From the NCBI RefSeq assembly GCF_001908105.1, contig NZ_MKGQ01000003.1:124001-188000 (forward strand): a DNA stretch of 64,000 bases, written 5' to 3'. Made by a program: the position numbers and the translations under genes. Origin of the DNA: Xenorhabdus eapokensis. Its GTDB lineage: Bacteria > Pseudomonadota > Gammaproteobacteria > Enterobacterales > Enterobacteriaceae. The notes beneath the pieces are model-generated. The model was not told the origin of the DNA and made no database searches. It saw nothing but the letters and a program-made list of their open reading frames with translations. Each line of letters starts with the position of its first letter. Positions within the stretch are counted from its first letter, which is position 1. Shown in pieces: positions 29,860 through 40,241 of the stretch.

Positions 29860-32574
29860 ATGGAACAAAATGAACCACAGCGCCCTGATCCTGATGAATT
29901 ACTGACACTGGCAAACGAAAAACCACGTGGCAAACTCAAAATATTTTTTGGTGCTTGTGCGGGTGTTGGCAAAACTTATGCCATGTTGCAAGAAGCTCAA
30001 CGGCTGCTGGCACAAGGGTTAGATATCATTGTCGGCGTGGTTGAAACTCATGATCGACAAGAAACCGCAGCCCTACTGAAAGGTTTACCCCAATTACCAG
30101 CAAAATATTTCCGCCATAATGAACGCAGGATAGCGGCATTTGATATTGATGCAGCCCTTGCCCGCCATCCGGCCATTATTCTGATGGATGAACTGGCATT
30201 CAGTAACCCTAAAGGTTGTCGCCACCCGAAGCGCTGGCAAGATGTTGAAGAATTACTGGAAGCTGGCATTGATGTACTGACGACCATCAATGTGCAACAT
30301 TTGGAAAGTTTGAATGATGTTGTCGGCGGTATTACCGGTATTCGCGTTCGGGAAACCGTTCCTGACCATATCTTTGATCAGGCCGATGATGTGGTGCTGG
30401 TCGATCTTCCGCCTGATGATCTGCGTCAGCGGCTCAACGATGGTAAGGTTTATATTTCAGGTCAGGCAGAGCGTGCTATTGAACATTTTTTTCGCAAAGG
30501 GAACCTGATTGCCCTGCGTGAATTGGCTCTGCGTCGTACGGCAGATCGCGTAGATGACCAAATGCGCGCTTTTCGTGATACGAGAGGAAAAGAGCCCGTA
30601 TGGCATACGCAAGAGAATTTACTGTTGTGTATTGGCTACAACGCCGGCAATGAAAAACTGATTCGGAAAGCCGCTCGCCTGGCAGCAAAGCTCAACTGTA
30701 CCTGGCATGCCGTTTACGTTGAAACGCCCAAACTACATCGACTGCCAGAAGGCAAACGACGTACCATTTTGCAAGCCTTAAAGCTGGCACAAGATCTGGG
30801 CGCTGAAACCGCAACACTTTCCGATTCTGATGAAAAAAAAGCCATCCTGCGCTACGCCAGAGAGCATAATCTGGGTAAGATCCTGATTGGTCGCTATTAC
30901 AATTCACAGGTAAATTTTTTCGACTTTAAATGGTATCGTGACTTTTCAGAGCGGCTGGGAAAACTCGGCCCTGATTTGGATTTGATTATTGTCGCGTTGG
31001 AAGACAAAAAACACGGAGACAAAGAGCCAAAAGATAACCGAACATTCAATGATAAATGGCGAGTCCCGATCCAGGGTTTTTTGATGGCGATTGTACTTTG
31101 TGCCCTGATTACCCTCTTTTCCCGAACCTTCTTGCTGACCCTGGATAAAGCCAATCTGGTGGCACTCTACCTGCTCGGTGTTGTCATTATCGCTCTGTTT
31201 TATGGTCGCTGGCCATCTGTCTTTGCTGCTTTTGTCAATGTCATCAGTTTTGATCTTTTCTTTGTCCAACCACGTTGGTCATTGGAAGTCAAAAACATAC
31301 AATATCTGCTCACACTGGCTGTAATGCTGATTGTCGGGGCAGTTGTTGGAAATCTCACTTCTGGTATACGCTATCAAGCCAGAGTCGCCCGTTATCGCGA
31401 ACAACGAACACGGCATCTATACGAAATAACTCGTACATTGAGCAAAGCTCTGAACGAAGAAGACGTAGCCCGTATCAGCTATCACTTTCTATCCAACAGC
31501 TTTCAGGCAAAAACAGGGCTGCTGCTGCCCGATAGCAACCAACATTTATATCAAGTGAAAGCCAATAATGGTGGTCAGATGCAGATCGACGAAGCGATCG
31601 CCAAATGGTGTTTTGAGAAAAAACAACCTGCTGGCGCGGGTACTGATACATTACCGGCAGTTCCTTATCAATTACTGCCTATCGCTACGCCCTCGCAGGT
31701 CTTTGCCGTTCTCGCTATTGAATCCCCTAACCAACGTCAACTACTGGTGCCGGAGCAGCAAAGGTTATTACAAATCTTCACGGGACTCATTGCCAATGCA
31801 CTGGAACGCTTGCACCTTACCCGCAGTGCAGAATCTGCCAAGTTAGAAACTGAGCGGGAGCAATTACGTAATTCATTACTGGCAGCACTCTCTCACGACT
31901 TACTTACCCCGTTGACCGTACTATTTGGGCAGGCTGAAATACTGATGTTGGATTTATCCACCGAAAACTCTCCCCGTATCCAACAAGTTAATCAAATCCG
32001 CCAGCAAATTCTCAGCCTTTCTCGACTAGTTAATAACCTGCTTGATATGGCACGACTACAATCAGGAGGCATTCAGCTTAATCTTGCATGGCATCCACTG
32101 GAAGACATTGTCGGCAATGCTTTGCGCTCTCTGGAACATACCCTCAATCACTATATTGTAGAACTTTCTTTACCTGACAATTTATTATTGCACTGTGATG
32201 CCACCTTGTTGGAACGTGTTTTTATCAACCTGCTGGAAAATGCCATTAAATACACCAATGAACAAACACCCTTAGGCATACGAGCCACAATAGAAAAAAA
32301 ATATGAAAAAAAACAGTTGCATATTGAAGTTTGGAATACAGTCACAGAAATTCCACAAGGACAAGAAAAACTTATCTTTGATCAGTTTTCACGCACCAGC
32401 AAAGAATCGGCTATACCTGGTGTCGGATTAGGTTTGGCAATCTGCCGCTCCATTATTGAAATCCACGGTGGAAAAATATGGGCGGCGAACAATAGAAAAG
32501 GCGGTGCTAGTTTTCATTTTCGTCTGCCGTTGGAAGAGCCACCAAAAATTGAAAATAATCTCAAGGAGATGTAA
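29860..32574 (+). CDS. kdpD: potassium sensor histidine kinase KdpD
   Basis: KdpD senses potassium limitation and cell K+ and normally phosphorylates KdpE. The 904 residues hold an N-terminal KdpD domain with a Walker A (GACAGVGKT), a USP-like domain (~250-370), four transmembrane helices (~400-500), a GAF-like linker and the kinase core. In the core the H-box is LAALSHDLLTPLTVLFGQ, the N-box NLLENAIKYT and the G-box GVGLGLAICRSI. Everything needed for kinase activity is present. The odd point is that no kdpE follows: only 71 bp separate its stop from the convergent pullulanase gene. Confidence 0.97.
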   Translation: MEQNEPQRPDPDELLTLANEKPRGKLKIFFGACAGVGKTYAMLQEAQRLLAQGLDIIVGVVETHDRQETAALLKGLPQLPAKYFRHNERRIAAFDIDAALARHPAIILMDELAFSNPKGCRHPKRWQDVEELLEAGIDVLTTINVQHLESLNDVVGGITGIRVRETVPDHIFDQADDVVLVDLPPDDLRQRLNDGKVYISGQAERAIEHFFRKGNLIALRELALRRTADRVDDQMRAFRDTRGKEPVWHTQENLLLCIGYNAGNEKLIRKAARLAAKLNCTWHAVYVETPKLHRLPEGKRRTILQALKLAQDLGAETATLSDSDEKKAILRYAREHNLGKILIGRYYNSQVNFFDFKWYRDFSERLGKLGPDLDLIIVALEDKKHGDKEPKDNRTFNDKWRVPIQGFLMAIVLCALITLFSRTFLLTLDKANLVALYLLGVVIIALFYGRWPSVFAAFVNVISFDLFFVQPRWSLEVKNIQYLLTLAVMLIVGAVVGNLTSGIRYQARVARYREQRTRHLYEITRTLSKALNEEDVARISYHFLSNSFQAKTGLLLPDSNQHLYQVKANNGGQMQIDEAIAKWCFEKKQPAGAGTDTLPAVPYQLLPIATPSQVFAVLAIESPNQRQLLVPEQQRLLQIFTGLIANALERLHLTRSAESAKLETEREQLRNSLLAALSHDLLTPLTVLFGQAEILMLDLSTENSPRIQQVNQIRQQILSLSRLVNNLLDMARLQSGGIQLNLAWHPLEDIVGNALRSLEHTLNHYIVELSLPDNLLLHCDATLLERVFINLLENAIKYTNEQTPLGIRATIEKKYEKKQLHIEVWNTVTEIPQGQEKLIFDQFSRTSKESAIPGVGLGLAICRSIIEIHGGKIWAANNRKGGASFHFRLPLEEPPKIENNLKEM

Positions 32575-32645
32575 ATAAAAATGAGCCCGCCCCCAAACTC
32601 AATATATTCAAACAATGCGCCTGTCAAACAATATGCCTGATTTCA

Positions 32646-35576
32646 TTATTTCCTGCGAACAGGCAAACCGGTTCCACGAATTCCTTCTTGTGGCAGAACT
32701 AACACGGCTGCCGACCATGCGGGCATAATTACCTCACCATTTTTTGTTATCTGTATTCCCGCAGCCAAAGACGCTTCACCTAATTCACGTTGAATATCAT
32801 TTAATTTCAGCCCCTCGACATTAAGATCGTTGACAATCACAGACCAAGGTGCAGCATTAATGACGACGACCAAACCATCAAACCGCCAATCACGATCATC
32901 CGACGTCATATTGCCATCATCAATCGTCATGACCAGTAAACCAAGTTGCTGATGAGAACCAACATTAACGAAATCAACACGTTGCCTGACAGCAGCACCA
33001 TCGCCAAGTGTCATCAGTGGTGAAAATTGACGTAAACGCAATAGCTCCTGATAAAACGCCATCATCTGTAATAATTCATTTTGGTCTGGTTTTTCCACCT
33101 GATTTTTCACCCGACTAATCAGTGGATAATTTTTGCCGTCATTACCCCGTTCAGGTAATCCCACGTCATAATTATTGTCTTTATAGTCATAGCTAACACG
33201 ATTAAACCAATCGCCAGCCTCATAAGAATCACGGGTAAATGATTTTGAACGCAATAGCTCTGACCCTTGTTGATCAAAAGCCAGACCTTGTCCAAGGAAT
33301 ACCGTCGCAAGAGAGAGTGCCTGCATACGAACCCTCGTCATCAAATCCGCTTCTTGGGCAGCTTTATAGCTAATAATGTCCCACAATGTTTGATTGTCAT
33401 GCTTAGATACATAATTCAGTACTTCAGTGGGATCGAGTGCATAACCCGCAGCAGTGCCCTTATAATTAATTTCCTTGCCTGCTTTTACCTCGCCATCTTT
33501 ATCGATCATGACGAAATCCGCCAAATTACCCGCCATGCCAAGACGAACCAGATCCCATAAATGACGAACTTGATCTGCCTCTAAGTTAGAAATTTCGTTC
33601 GGTAATATTTCGGCACCATTACCAACGCCCTGATGACTGCGAATACTATCGGCAACATCAAAAGGCCCGCCACCACGTACCGCATCTCGCAACCGATCAG
33701 AGAAGGTTCCAATGCCACTCCCTTTAAGATTAACTTGTGAGGCAGTTTCAAATCGATCATCCTGCCCAGAATTCCAGCCCTCGCCGAAAAAGTAGATCGA
33801 TGGGTTAATCGCCCGTACTTTTTCTAGTGCCGATATAATTTGCGTTTTGGGGTGATAGCCCATTAAGTCGAACCGGAATGCATCTATTTTATAATCTTTA
33901 ACCCAGGTCACCAGTGAGTCTTCAATCAGTTTGGCAAACATGCGGCGTTCAGGCGCAGTGTCAGCACAACAGGTATTACTTTCAACATTACCTGTTATCT
34001 CATCTAAGCGGTGGTAATACCAAGGCACGATCTTATCCAACACTGACGTCCGGGACGTAAAACCTGCTGCATCGGTATGGTTGTAGACAACATCCATAAT
34101 CACATTCATGCCCAGTTGCTGCTTGATAGTCTGGATCATAGAGCGAAACTCTTTTATACGACCGGAACCTTCTGGATCAGTGGCATAAGAGCCTTCCGGC
34201 ACTGAATAGTGAAACGGATCGTAGCCCCAGTTATAGGAATCCGTCTTTGCCACCATCGTATTTAATTCTTGTACCTGTGGATTGTTGATATTGTCATCAC
34301 GCCGCAATTGCTGCAAAACCTCCCGTATAGTCAATGAACTATGGCAATAACTGGCAAAACGGCTATTTTTCACCATTGGATTGACCTGACATAGACGTTT
34401 AAAAGGGTGATCAAGATCAGCCACCTGATGGCTAAATTCATTAATGGAAGCGATATCAAACACAGGCAATAACTCCATATGCGTCATTCCCGCCTGACTT
34501 AACGCTTTAAGATGCTTGAACATATCGCTGTTCTTGTCAGTCAGTGCCAGATATTTACCACGCCAGTCTGCTGGTATCGTGCTGTCGGCAACAGAAAGAT
34601 CGCGAATATGCGCTTCATAGATAGCCATGCGGGCAATATCCGTTGCTGTATCTTGTGCGTGCGGCGTCAACAGGTTATCCCAGTTTTGCGGTTTTAAAGA
34701 TGCATCATCCAAATTAACAATCTGGCTATATTCTGAATTAGTAGACAGGCTATAAGAATAGGGATCGGTAACTTCATAACGTTCCACATTACGGGAAGAT
34801 GGATGATAAACGTTTAAGGCATAACGATAGTAAGCACCAATCAATTTCTCATCGCCTTGCCATGACCAGGAGCCACTTGCAGCATCGCGTTCCATTGTAT
34901 AATTGGCGATAACCTGCTTATCCTGATTATAAATAACCAGGCCAACTTCTTGGGCAATTGGTGCCCATAAACGGAAAATCACTCCCTTATCGTTTATCCG
35001 TGCCCCATATTCCAGCTTATCAGCAGCATCAGCAAAACGATCATCCAATACACCCGCCGTTTGTATCTGAGTTGCTGATATTAGCAAACCTTGCTCATTA
35101 GCCGCCAATACGACCAAATCTCCGGTCAGAAGGAGATCGATATCTGTTCCTTCTGGTAGACGGAATGCTGCCCATTTTGCCAGATGAGGAAATCGGCTTG
35201 CTGTCTCTTGATGTAAGTTCGTTGGTGTTAGCGTCAGATAGTTATCGGTAAAATAACCTTGGTTATTAGGCTCTACCTTATTGTTGAGATTGTAATATAA
35301 GCGAACAATAGGCTGGCCTGCTCCACCTGACCATAATAATGTTTGTCGATCAACCCAATGTGCGGAAGCTTGAGAAATGTCTGACTCAGAATGACAACGA
35401 TAGATTTGTTCACTACCCGATATTTGTTTCAAACTAGGTGCCATCAGTTCCTCCTGGGAGTTGAGCGAATGATTTTTATTTTGTATACAGTTATCTTGTA
35501 CGCAACTTGTCAGTGATAAAATGAATAAGCTGCCGAATACAATAAGATAAACCTTTCTCCAAAAGTCAGATTTCAT
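32646..35576 (-). CDS. pulA: lipoprotein pullulanase-type alpha-1,6-glucosidase
   Basis: This is a debranching enzyme of glycoside hydrolase family 13 that cleaves alpha-1,6 bonds in pullulan, starch or glycogen fragments. The 976-residue protein has a signal peptide ending in the lipobox LTSC, so it is predicted to be lipidated. N-terminal pullulanase domains and a CBM48-like module (GVIFRLWAP) precede the barrel. GH13 motifs are complete: DVVYNHT, the nucleophile region DAFRFDLMGYH, the acid/base FGEGWNSGQ and YVSKHDNQ. The ATG used has AAGG 7 nt upstream. No type II secretion or maltose genes are nearby. It converges on kdpD. Confidence 0.93.
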   Translation of the reverse strand: MKSDFWRKVYLIVFGSLFILSLTSCVQDNCIQNKNHSLNSQEELMAPSLKQISGSEQIYRCHSESDISQASAHWVDRQTLLWSGGAGQPIVRLYYNLNNKVEPNNQGYFTDNYLTLTPTNLHQETASRFPHLAKWAAFRLPEGTDIDLLLTGDLVVLAANEQGLLISATQIQTAGVLDDRFADAADKLEYGARINDKGVIFRLWAPIAQEVGLVIYNQDKQVIANYTMERDAASGSWSWQGDEKLIGAYYRYALNVYHPSSRNVERYEVTDPYSYSLSTNSEYSQIVNLDDASLKPQNWDNLLTPHAQDTATDIARMAIYEAHIRDLSVADSTIPADWRGKYLALTDKNSDMFKHLKALSQAGMTHMELLPVFDIASINEFSHQVADLDHPFKRLCQVNPMVKNSRFASYCHSSLTIREVLQQLRRDDNINNPQVQELNTMVAKTDSYNWGYDPFHYSVPEGSYATDPEGSGRIKEFRSMIQTIKQQLGMNVIMDVVYNHTDAAGFTSRTSVLDKIVPWYYHRLDEITGNVESNTCCADTAPERRMFAKLIEDSLVTWVKDYKIDAFRFDLMGYHPKTQIISALEKVRAINPSIYFFGEGWNSGQDDRFETASQVNLKGSGIGTFSDRLRDAVRGGGPFDVADSIRSHQGVGNGAEILPNEISNLEADQVRHLWDLVRLGMAGNLADFVMIDKDGEVKAGKEINYKGTAAGYALDPTEVLNYVSKHDNQTLWDIISYKAAQEADLMTRVRMQALSLATVFLGQGLAFDQQGSELLRSKSFTRDSYEAGDWFNRVSYDYKDNNYDVGLPERGNDGKNYPLISRVKNQVEKPDQNELLQMMAFYQELLRLRQFSPLMTLGDGAAVRQRVDFVNVGSHQQLGLLVMTIDDGNMTSDDRDWRFDGLVVVINAAPWSVIVNDLNVEGLKLNDIQRELGEASLAAGIQITKNGEVIMPAWSAAVLVLPQEGIRGTGLPVRRK

Positions 35577-35987
35577 AGTCAAACCTTTTTAATAGAAAGA
35601 TCACATCAATTATTTTATTTTTAATAAAATGAAAATAATGATTAAACATTGTATTAGATAAGTTCACCTCCTCCTTTATTAATAAATATCAGGAGGAGAA
35701 TAAAGGCTGAGTTACCTTTTGTGATGCTCATCATAAAAGGCGTTTTGTAAGAAAATTGGATCTGATTTTTTGCATGAATTAATTTAAACTCTCTGGACAA
35801 CCTTTAATTAATGGTACTTTCATATAATTAACGTTCACATAATCAAAAATTGCAGAAATTCAAAAATTAAAGCACATAAAATTTTTCTGCATTTTAGTGG
35901 AGTTCTATATATTCAGATCAACAAAATTAGCCTATTATTCACTCCTCTGAGACAACACGTTAATATCAAACACAGGATTAATTGAAT
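35577..35987. other. divergent region between pulA and the EamA gene
   Basis: This AT-rich stretch of ~410 bp has no gene. A near-perfect palindrome with a CRP-like core (separate entry) is its one clear element. Confidence 0.55.
35715..35740. promoter_or_regulatory. CRP-like palindrome upstream of pulA
   Basis: CCTTTTGTGATG and CATCATAAAAGG form 12-bp arms with a 2-bp centre and one mismatch. The core TGTGATGCTCATCATA matches TGTGA-N6-TCACA except for two bases. It lies ~150 bp upstream of pulA. CRP control of pullulanase would make physiological sense. Confidence 0.5.
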
Positions 35988-36416
35988 ATGAGTACATGGC
36001 TGATTTATGCCTTACTCTCCGCGCTAACGGCAGCGCTGGTTGCTATCTTTGGAAAGATTGGGTTACAAAATTTGGATGCCAATACAGCAACCGCTATTCG
36101 TGCTGTCATTATGGCACTGTTTCTGGTAGGCGTTGTCGTTGTGCAGGGCAAATTGAATCTTATCAGTGAAATTCTTGCCAATCGTAAAGCGCTACTGTTT
36201 ATCCTATTAAGTGGTATTGCCGGAGCTCTCTCTTGGCTCTTCTATTTTTTGGCGATCAAACATGGTCACGTTTCTCAGGTTGCTCCTATCGATAAATTGA
36301 GCGTGGTATTTGCGGTCGTTCTGGCGGTAATTCTATTTGGCGAGAAAATATCTCTGGTGACTTCCGCCGGCGTCGGATTGATTGCCATAGGCGCTTTGAT
36401 GGTTGCTTTGGGATAA
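35988..36416 (+). CDS. half-size EamA-family transporter
   Basis: This small inner-membrane protein consists of a single EamA domain with five predicted transmembrane helices in 142 residues. Full-length family members have two such domains, but ~140-residue single-domain forms are a known subgroup and probably act as dimers. The start is the ATG reading MSTWLIYALL; a TTG two codons earlier is closer to the AGGA and cannot be excluded. Substrate unknown. A strong bidirectional terminator follows. Confidence 0.85.
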   Translation: MSTWLIYALLSALTAALVAIFGKIGLQNLDANTATAIRAVIMALFLVGVVVVQGKLNLISEILANRKALLFILLSGIAGALSWLFYFLAIKHGHVSQVAPIDKLSVVFAVVLAVILFGEKISLVTSAGVGLIAIGALMVALG

Positions 36417-36454
36417 AAACACCAGCCGTAGCAGTTGCTACGGCTGGTGTTTTT
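36415..36454. terminator. bidirectional terminator
   Basis: A perfect 19-bp inverted repeat (AAAAACACCAGCCGTAGCA and its complement) with a 2-nt centre has an A-run on one side and a T-run on the other. It therefore serves both the EamA gene (plus) and pgm (minus), which end on either side. Confidence 0.93.
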
Positions 36455-36475
36455 CCGGCCAAAAATAGAAAACAA

Positions 36476-38116
36476 TCAACCCGCAGCAAATACCTGATTG
36501 ACGATTTCCTGTGCCTCTTGTTCAATTTTTTCACGATGCTCCGCACCAAGGAAGCTTTCGCAATAGATTTTATAGGCCTCTTCCGTACCAGAAGGACGGG
36601 CGGCAAACCAACCATTGTCACTCATCACTTTCAAGCCACCAATGGAAGCGCCATTACCCGATGCAGTGGTCAAACGGGCAGTAATCGGGTCACCTGCCAA
36701 TATATCGGCCTTAACCATTTCCGGTGACAATTTGGACAGCAGTGCTTTTTGCTGATGAGTCGCTGGAGCCTGAATACGGCTATAGCTTGGTGTGCCAAAT
36801 CTGGCCGCCAGTTTGTCGTAGCGTTGCTGTGGATTCTCACCCGTCATTGCGGTCATTTCAGCCGCCAACAAGCAGAGGATAATGCCATCTTTATCGGTTG
36901 ACCACGGAGTGCCATCAAAACGCAGGAAAGATGCGCCGGCACTTTCTTCTCCCCCAAAGCCCAGCTTGCCTTTATGCAACCCGTCCACAAACCATTTAAA
37001 ACCGACGGGAACTTCGATTAATTCACGTCCCAGATCGGCGACAACACGATCAATCATGGCGCTGGAAACCAATGTCTTACCCACTGCGATATTTTTCGGC
37101 CATTGTGGACGATGACGAAATAGATAATCGACAGCCGTTGCTAAGTAATGGTTAGGATTCATCAAACCTGCCGGCGTAATAATCCCATGACGGTCATAAT
37201 CAGGATCATTGGCGAAGGCTAAATCAAATTTACCACGCAGCTCCAGTAACCCCGCCATCGCCCAACGGGATGAACAATCCATACGGATCACGCCATCATG
37301 ATCCAAAGTCATAAAACGGAATGTCTGATCGACCTTATCATTAACCAATGTCAGATCGAGATTGTAATATTCCCCAATCCGTTGCCAGTAGGCAATCCCT
37401 GAGCCGCCCAGTGGATCAATACCAATCTTTAAGCCTGCCTGTTGGATCGCTGCCATATCCACCACGTCACCCAGTGCAGTCACATAAGGATCGATCAAAT
37501 CTTGGGCATGCAGATATTCACTTTTTAATGCCTGTTCATAAGGCAGACGTTTGATCCCATTGAAACCAATGGCCAATAATGCATTTGCACGTTGTTCAAT
37601 GATTGCCGTCAAATCGGTATCGGCTGGCCCGCCGTTAGGCGGATTATATTTAATACCACCATCTTCTGGCGGGTTATGGGATGGTGTAATCACAATACCA
37701 TCAGCCAAACTTTTTCCCTGACGGTTATGGCATAAGATAGCGTGGGAAATGGCCGGAGTCGGTGTAAACCCATTATTTTCCTGCACAATTACATCTACAC
37801 CATTCGCCGTTAATACTTCCAATACGGAGATAAATGCCGCTTCTGAAAGTGCATGGGTATCTTTACCCACATAACATGGTCCAGTAATCCCATGTTGCGA
37901 ACGCACTTCCACAATCGCCTGCGAAATAGCCAGAATATGCGCTTCGTTAAAACTATTGCGTCCAGCACTGCCGCGATGGCCGGAAGTCCCAAATTTGACC
38001 TTATGTGCTGGATTTTCAGGATGTGGTTGTAAGGTGTAGTACTGTGAAGTGAGCTGAGCAATATTGATTAAATCATGCTGCTGGGCGAGCTGCCCTGCTC
38101 TTGGATGAATTGCCAC
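36476..38116 (-). CDS. pgm: phosphoglucomutase
   Basis: Pgm interconverts glucose 1-phosphate and glucose 6-phosphate, feeding glycogen, trehalose and envelope sugar nucleotides. With the GTG start ([16 protein letters not shown]..., AGGAG 10 nt upstream) the protein has 546 residues, the E. coli length; a frame reaching nine residues further has no support. Motifs: phosphoserine loop [20 protein letters not shown], metal-binding DPDYDRHG, and C-terminal phosphate-binding [12 protein letters not shown]. It follows seqA after 97 bp. Confidence 0.97.
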   Translation of the reverse strand: MAIHPRAGQLAQQHDLINIAQLTSQYYTLQPHPENPAHKVKFGTSGHRGSAGRNSFNEAHILAISQAIVEVRSQHGITGPCYVGKDTHALSEAAFISVLEVLTANGVDVIVQENNGFTPTPAISHAILCHNRQGKSLADGIVITPSHNPPEDGGIKYNPPNGGPADTDLTAIIEQRANALLAIGFNGIKRLPYEQALKSEYLHAQDLIDPYVTALGDVVDMAAIQQAGLKIGIDPLGGSGIAYWQRIGEYYNLDLTLVNDKVDQTFRFMTLDHDGVIRMDCSSRWAMAGLLELRGKFDLAFANDPDYDRHGIITPAGLMNPNHYLATAVDYLFRHRPQWPKNIAVGKTLVSSAMIDRVVADLGRELIEVPVGFKWFVDGLHKGKLGFGGEESAGASFLRFDGTPWSTDKDGIILCLLAAEMTAMTGENPQQRYDKLAARFGTPSYSRIQAPATHQQKALLSKLSPEMVKADILAGDPITARLTTASGNGASIGGLKVMSDNGWFAARPSGTEEAYKIYCESFLGAEHREKIEQEAQEIVNQVFAAG

Positions 38117-38213
38117 TTTATTATTTCTCCTGGGAAACTGCACTGACTTATCGCCAGCGCAGTACTAATAAACTAAGCGATTGTATTCATAGTAGGGCAA
38201 CTAACTCATTGAA

Positions 38214-38747
38214 TTAAATAGTGCCACACACTTTTTCAATCAAATTTGCCGGAAACTTCATATCCTGCATAATATGTTCAATCATGCTGCGTTTACGGTC
38301 AGTATTGGTATTAGTGATCACCCAAAAAGGGGTACCGGAAACGTGACGTGGCTTAGTTTGCTTACCGTTAGCCAATAAAGTGTATTCATCACCGGCGAAA
38401 TAGGTACGGGTGCGACCACGCATCGCTTCCGTTGCTTTAGAAAAACTCTCGCTGTTCAGGCTATACAATACCGACAAAATCAGCATAAAGCGCTCAACAG
38501 ATTTTTTCTTTTCAGCATATTCATCAGAAAGCAATAATTCACGAATAACGCGGACAGCATCACGAGAACGGACAATCGGGGTTTTAACAACAGGTGCAGG
38601 GTTGTTGGCAGGCTCTGTAATTTGTACTGGCTGCCCGACGTCTAACTTCAATATGCGCCGTAAAATATCAGATGCACTTTCACCGATATGCAGAGTTTGG
38701 CTTGCAATAAAGCGGTAAAGTTCTTCATCAACTTCTATCGTTTTCAT
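38214..38747 (-). CDS. seqA: negative regulator of replication initiation SeqA
   Basis: SeqA binds hemimethylated GATC sites, sequesters oriC and organises newly replicated DNA. The 177 residues show the N-terminal oligomerisation domain (MKTIEVDEELYRFIASQT... SASDILRRIL), a linker and the DNA-binding C-terminal domain (~115-177) with RGRTRTYFA and the ending EKVCGTI. It is transcribed with pgm and divergent from ybfF, as in E. coli. Confidence 0.97.
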   Translation of the reverse strand: MKTIEVDEELYRFIASQTLHIGESASDILRRILKLDVGQPVQITEPANNPAPVVKTPIVRSRDAVRVIRELLLSDEYAEKKKSVERFMLILSVLYSLNSESFSKATEAMRGRTRTYFAGDEYTLLANGKQTKPRHVSGTPFWVITNTNTDRKRSMIEHIMQDMKFPANLIEKVCGTI

Positions 38748-39006
38748 TTCTATCCAGTACTGTTCTTAATGAAAAAATTATTCTGGGATTATAAGATATA
38801 ATGCCACAAAACAAAACAATTAAACTTTCAATAACTTAAAGCGCTTCCTTTTAAAATTGAGAATCTTTAGGAAAGCGACTTTCCTTTAAAATAAATCAAT
38901 TAGTTACAACTATTTCATCTCATGGAGTTTGTCACAATTCACGTGCCATGATATTAATCATGGCAATATTAAACATTGTATAAATGGTATTAAATTCAGG
39001 CAAATT

Positions 39007-39786
39007 ATGAAGTCAAATCGTCAATTAAATTATCATCTTCACACTGTAGAAAATCCGCAATCGTCAACGCCCATTGTCTTGATTCATGGGCTGTTTGGAG
39101 ATTTAAACAATTTGGGCGTATTGGGACGTGATTTGCAGCAACATTATTCAGTGATCCAAATCGATGTACGTAACCACGGTCTCTCACCACGTCTGGAAAA
39201 TATGGATTATCGCGATATGGCGCAGGATGTCCTGACACTGCTTGATGAGCTAATTGTGCCCAAAGCCACTATTATTGGGCATTCAATGGGTGGCAAAATC
39301 GCCATGACCATGACCGCTATTGCGCCAGAACGGATTGAAAAAATCGTGGTGATTGATATGGCGCCCATTGCTTACCCGGTTCGCCGCCATGACAGCATTT
39401 TCGCAGCACTGACCAAAGTCACGGCAGCCGGTGTACAGACCCGACAAGCAGCAGCAGACATTATGCGCCAGGATATTCGGGAAGAGGGTGTTATTCAATT
39501 TTTACTGAAATCATTCCGTCAAGGAGAATGGAAATTCAATTTGTCCGTTTTGCAAAAAGAATACGAAAAAATTATCGGTTGGGAAACTATTTCTGCATGG
39601 CATGAACCCGCCCTGTTTATCCGTGGTGGAAATTCAGATTACGTTACTGAAGAATATCGGGAAGATATTATCAACCAATTTCCACAAGCAACGGCATGGG
39701 TTGTCGCGGGTTGTGGGCATTGGGTGCATGCAGAAAAACCTGAAGCTGTACTCAGGGCAATTCATCGTTTTTTAGGCACAAAATAA
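39007..39786 (+). CDS. ybfF: alpha/beta-hydrolase esterase YbfF
   Basis: YbfF is an acyl-esterase of the alpha/beta-hydrolase family with thioesterase-type activity in vitro. The 259 residues have the nucleophile elbow GHSMGG, oxyanion region HGLFGDLNNLG and catalytic histidine in GCGHWVHAEKP. The ATG giving MKSNRQLNYH has AGG 6 nt upstream; an in-frame ATG 78 bp earlier adds a tail unlike the family. It marks the last core gene on this side; ybfE, fldA and fur do not follow. Confidence 0.92.
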   Translation: MKSNRQLNYHLHTVENPQSSTPIVLIHGLFGDLNNLGVLGRDLQQHYSVIQIDVRNHGLSPRLENMDYRDMAQDVLTLLDELIVPKATIIGHSMGGKIAMTMTAIAPERIEKIVVIDMAPIAYPVRRHDSIFAALTKVTAAGVQTRQAAADIMRQDIREEGVIQFLLKSFRQGEWKFNLSVLQKEYEKIIGWETISAWHEPALFIRGGNSDYVTEEYREDIINQFPQATAWVVAGCGHWVHAEKPEAVLRAIHRFLGTK

Positions 39787-40241
39787 TAGCGGACATCAAC
39801 CCATATTACGATGGGTTGATAAAATAAAGAATCAATATAAAAATGCCATCACTAAGGCAGTGATGAAAATGTAATTTTATTACGGGGGATGACTTTACTA
39901 TTAATGCTATTTCTAAAACAGTAAATATTAGAACAACATATCGTTATGATATCAACTTTCATTACGCAAATAATATAAATTACTGCCATCATTTATAATG
40001 GGGTTTTCATCAAACACTAATGAGTTTTTTATTATATTACTTAATGTCACAACGTGGCCTTCTCGTAAAAACAATCTTACTTATTACTCTCCAATTAATA
40101 ATAATTATGATAACAATATACTTTCATATAAGATTTTTTGTGATTGCAAAATGAACAAATTCCAGATTAATAATGTAAATGCAATAATAAAGTATTTTTA
40201 TATTTTTTTAATTTTAATTTAAAATTATAAATGAGATCGAT
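39787..40241. other. AT-rich junction after ybfF, with two hairpins
   Basis: This 455-bp stretch is very AT-rich. Two hairpins lie just after ybfF: ATCAACCCAT/ATGGGTTGAT (39795-39820) and CATCACT/AGTGATG (39847-39865), neither followed by a strong T-run. A 74-codon frame at 39998-40222 is low-complexity and has no relatives that I recognise. The base composition change fits the edge of transferred DNA. Confidence 0.55.

Noticed and set aside
39998..40222. 74-codon frame in the gap after ybfF
   Set aside because: It is AT-rich and low-complexity, with no Shine-Dalgarno and no recognisable relative.
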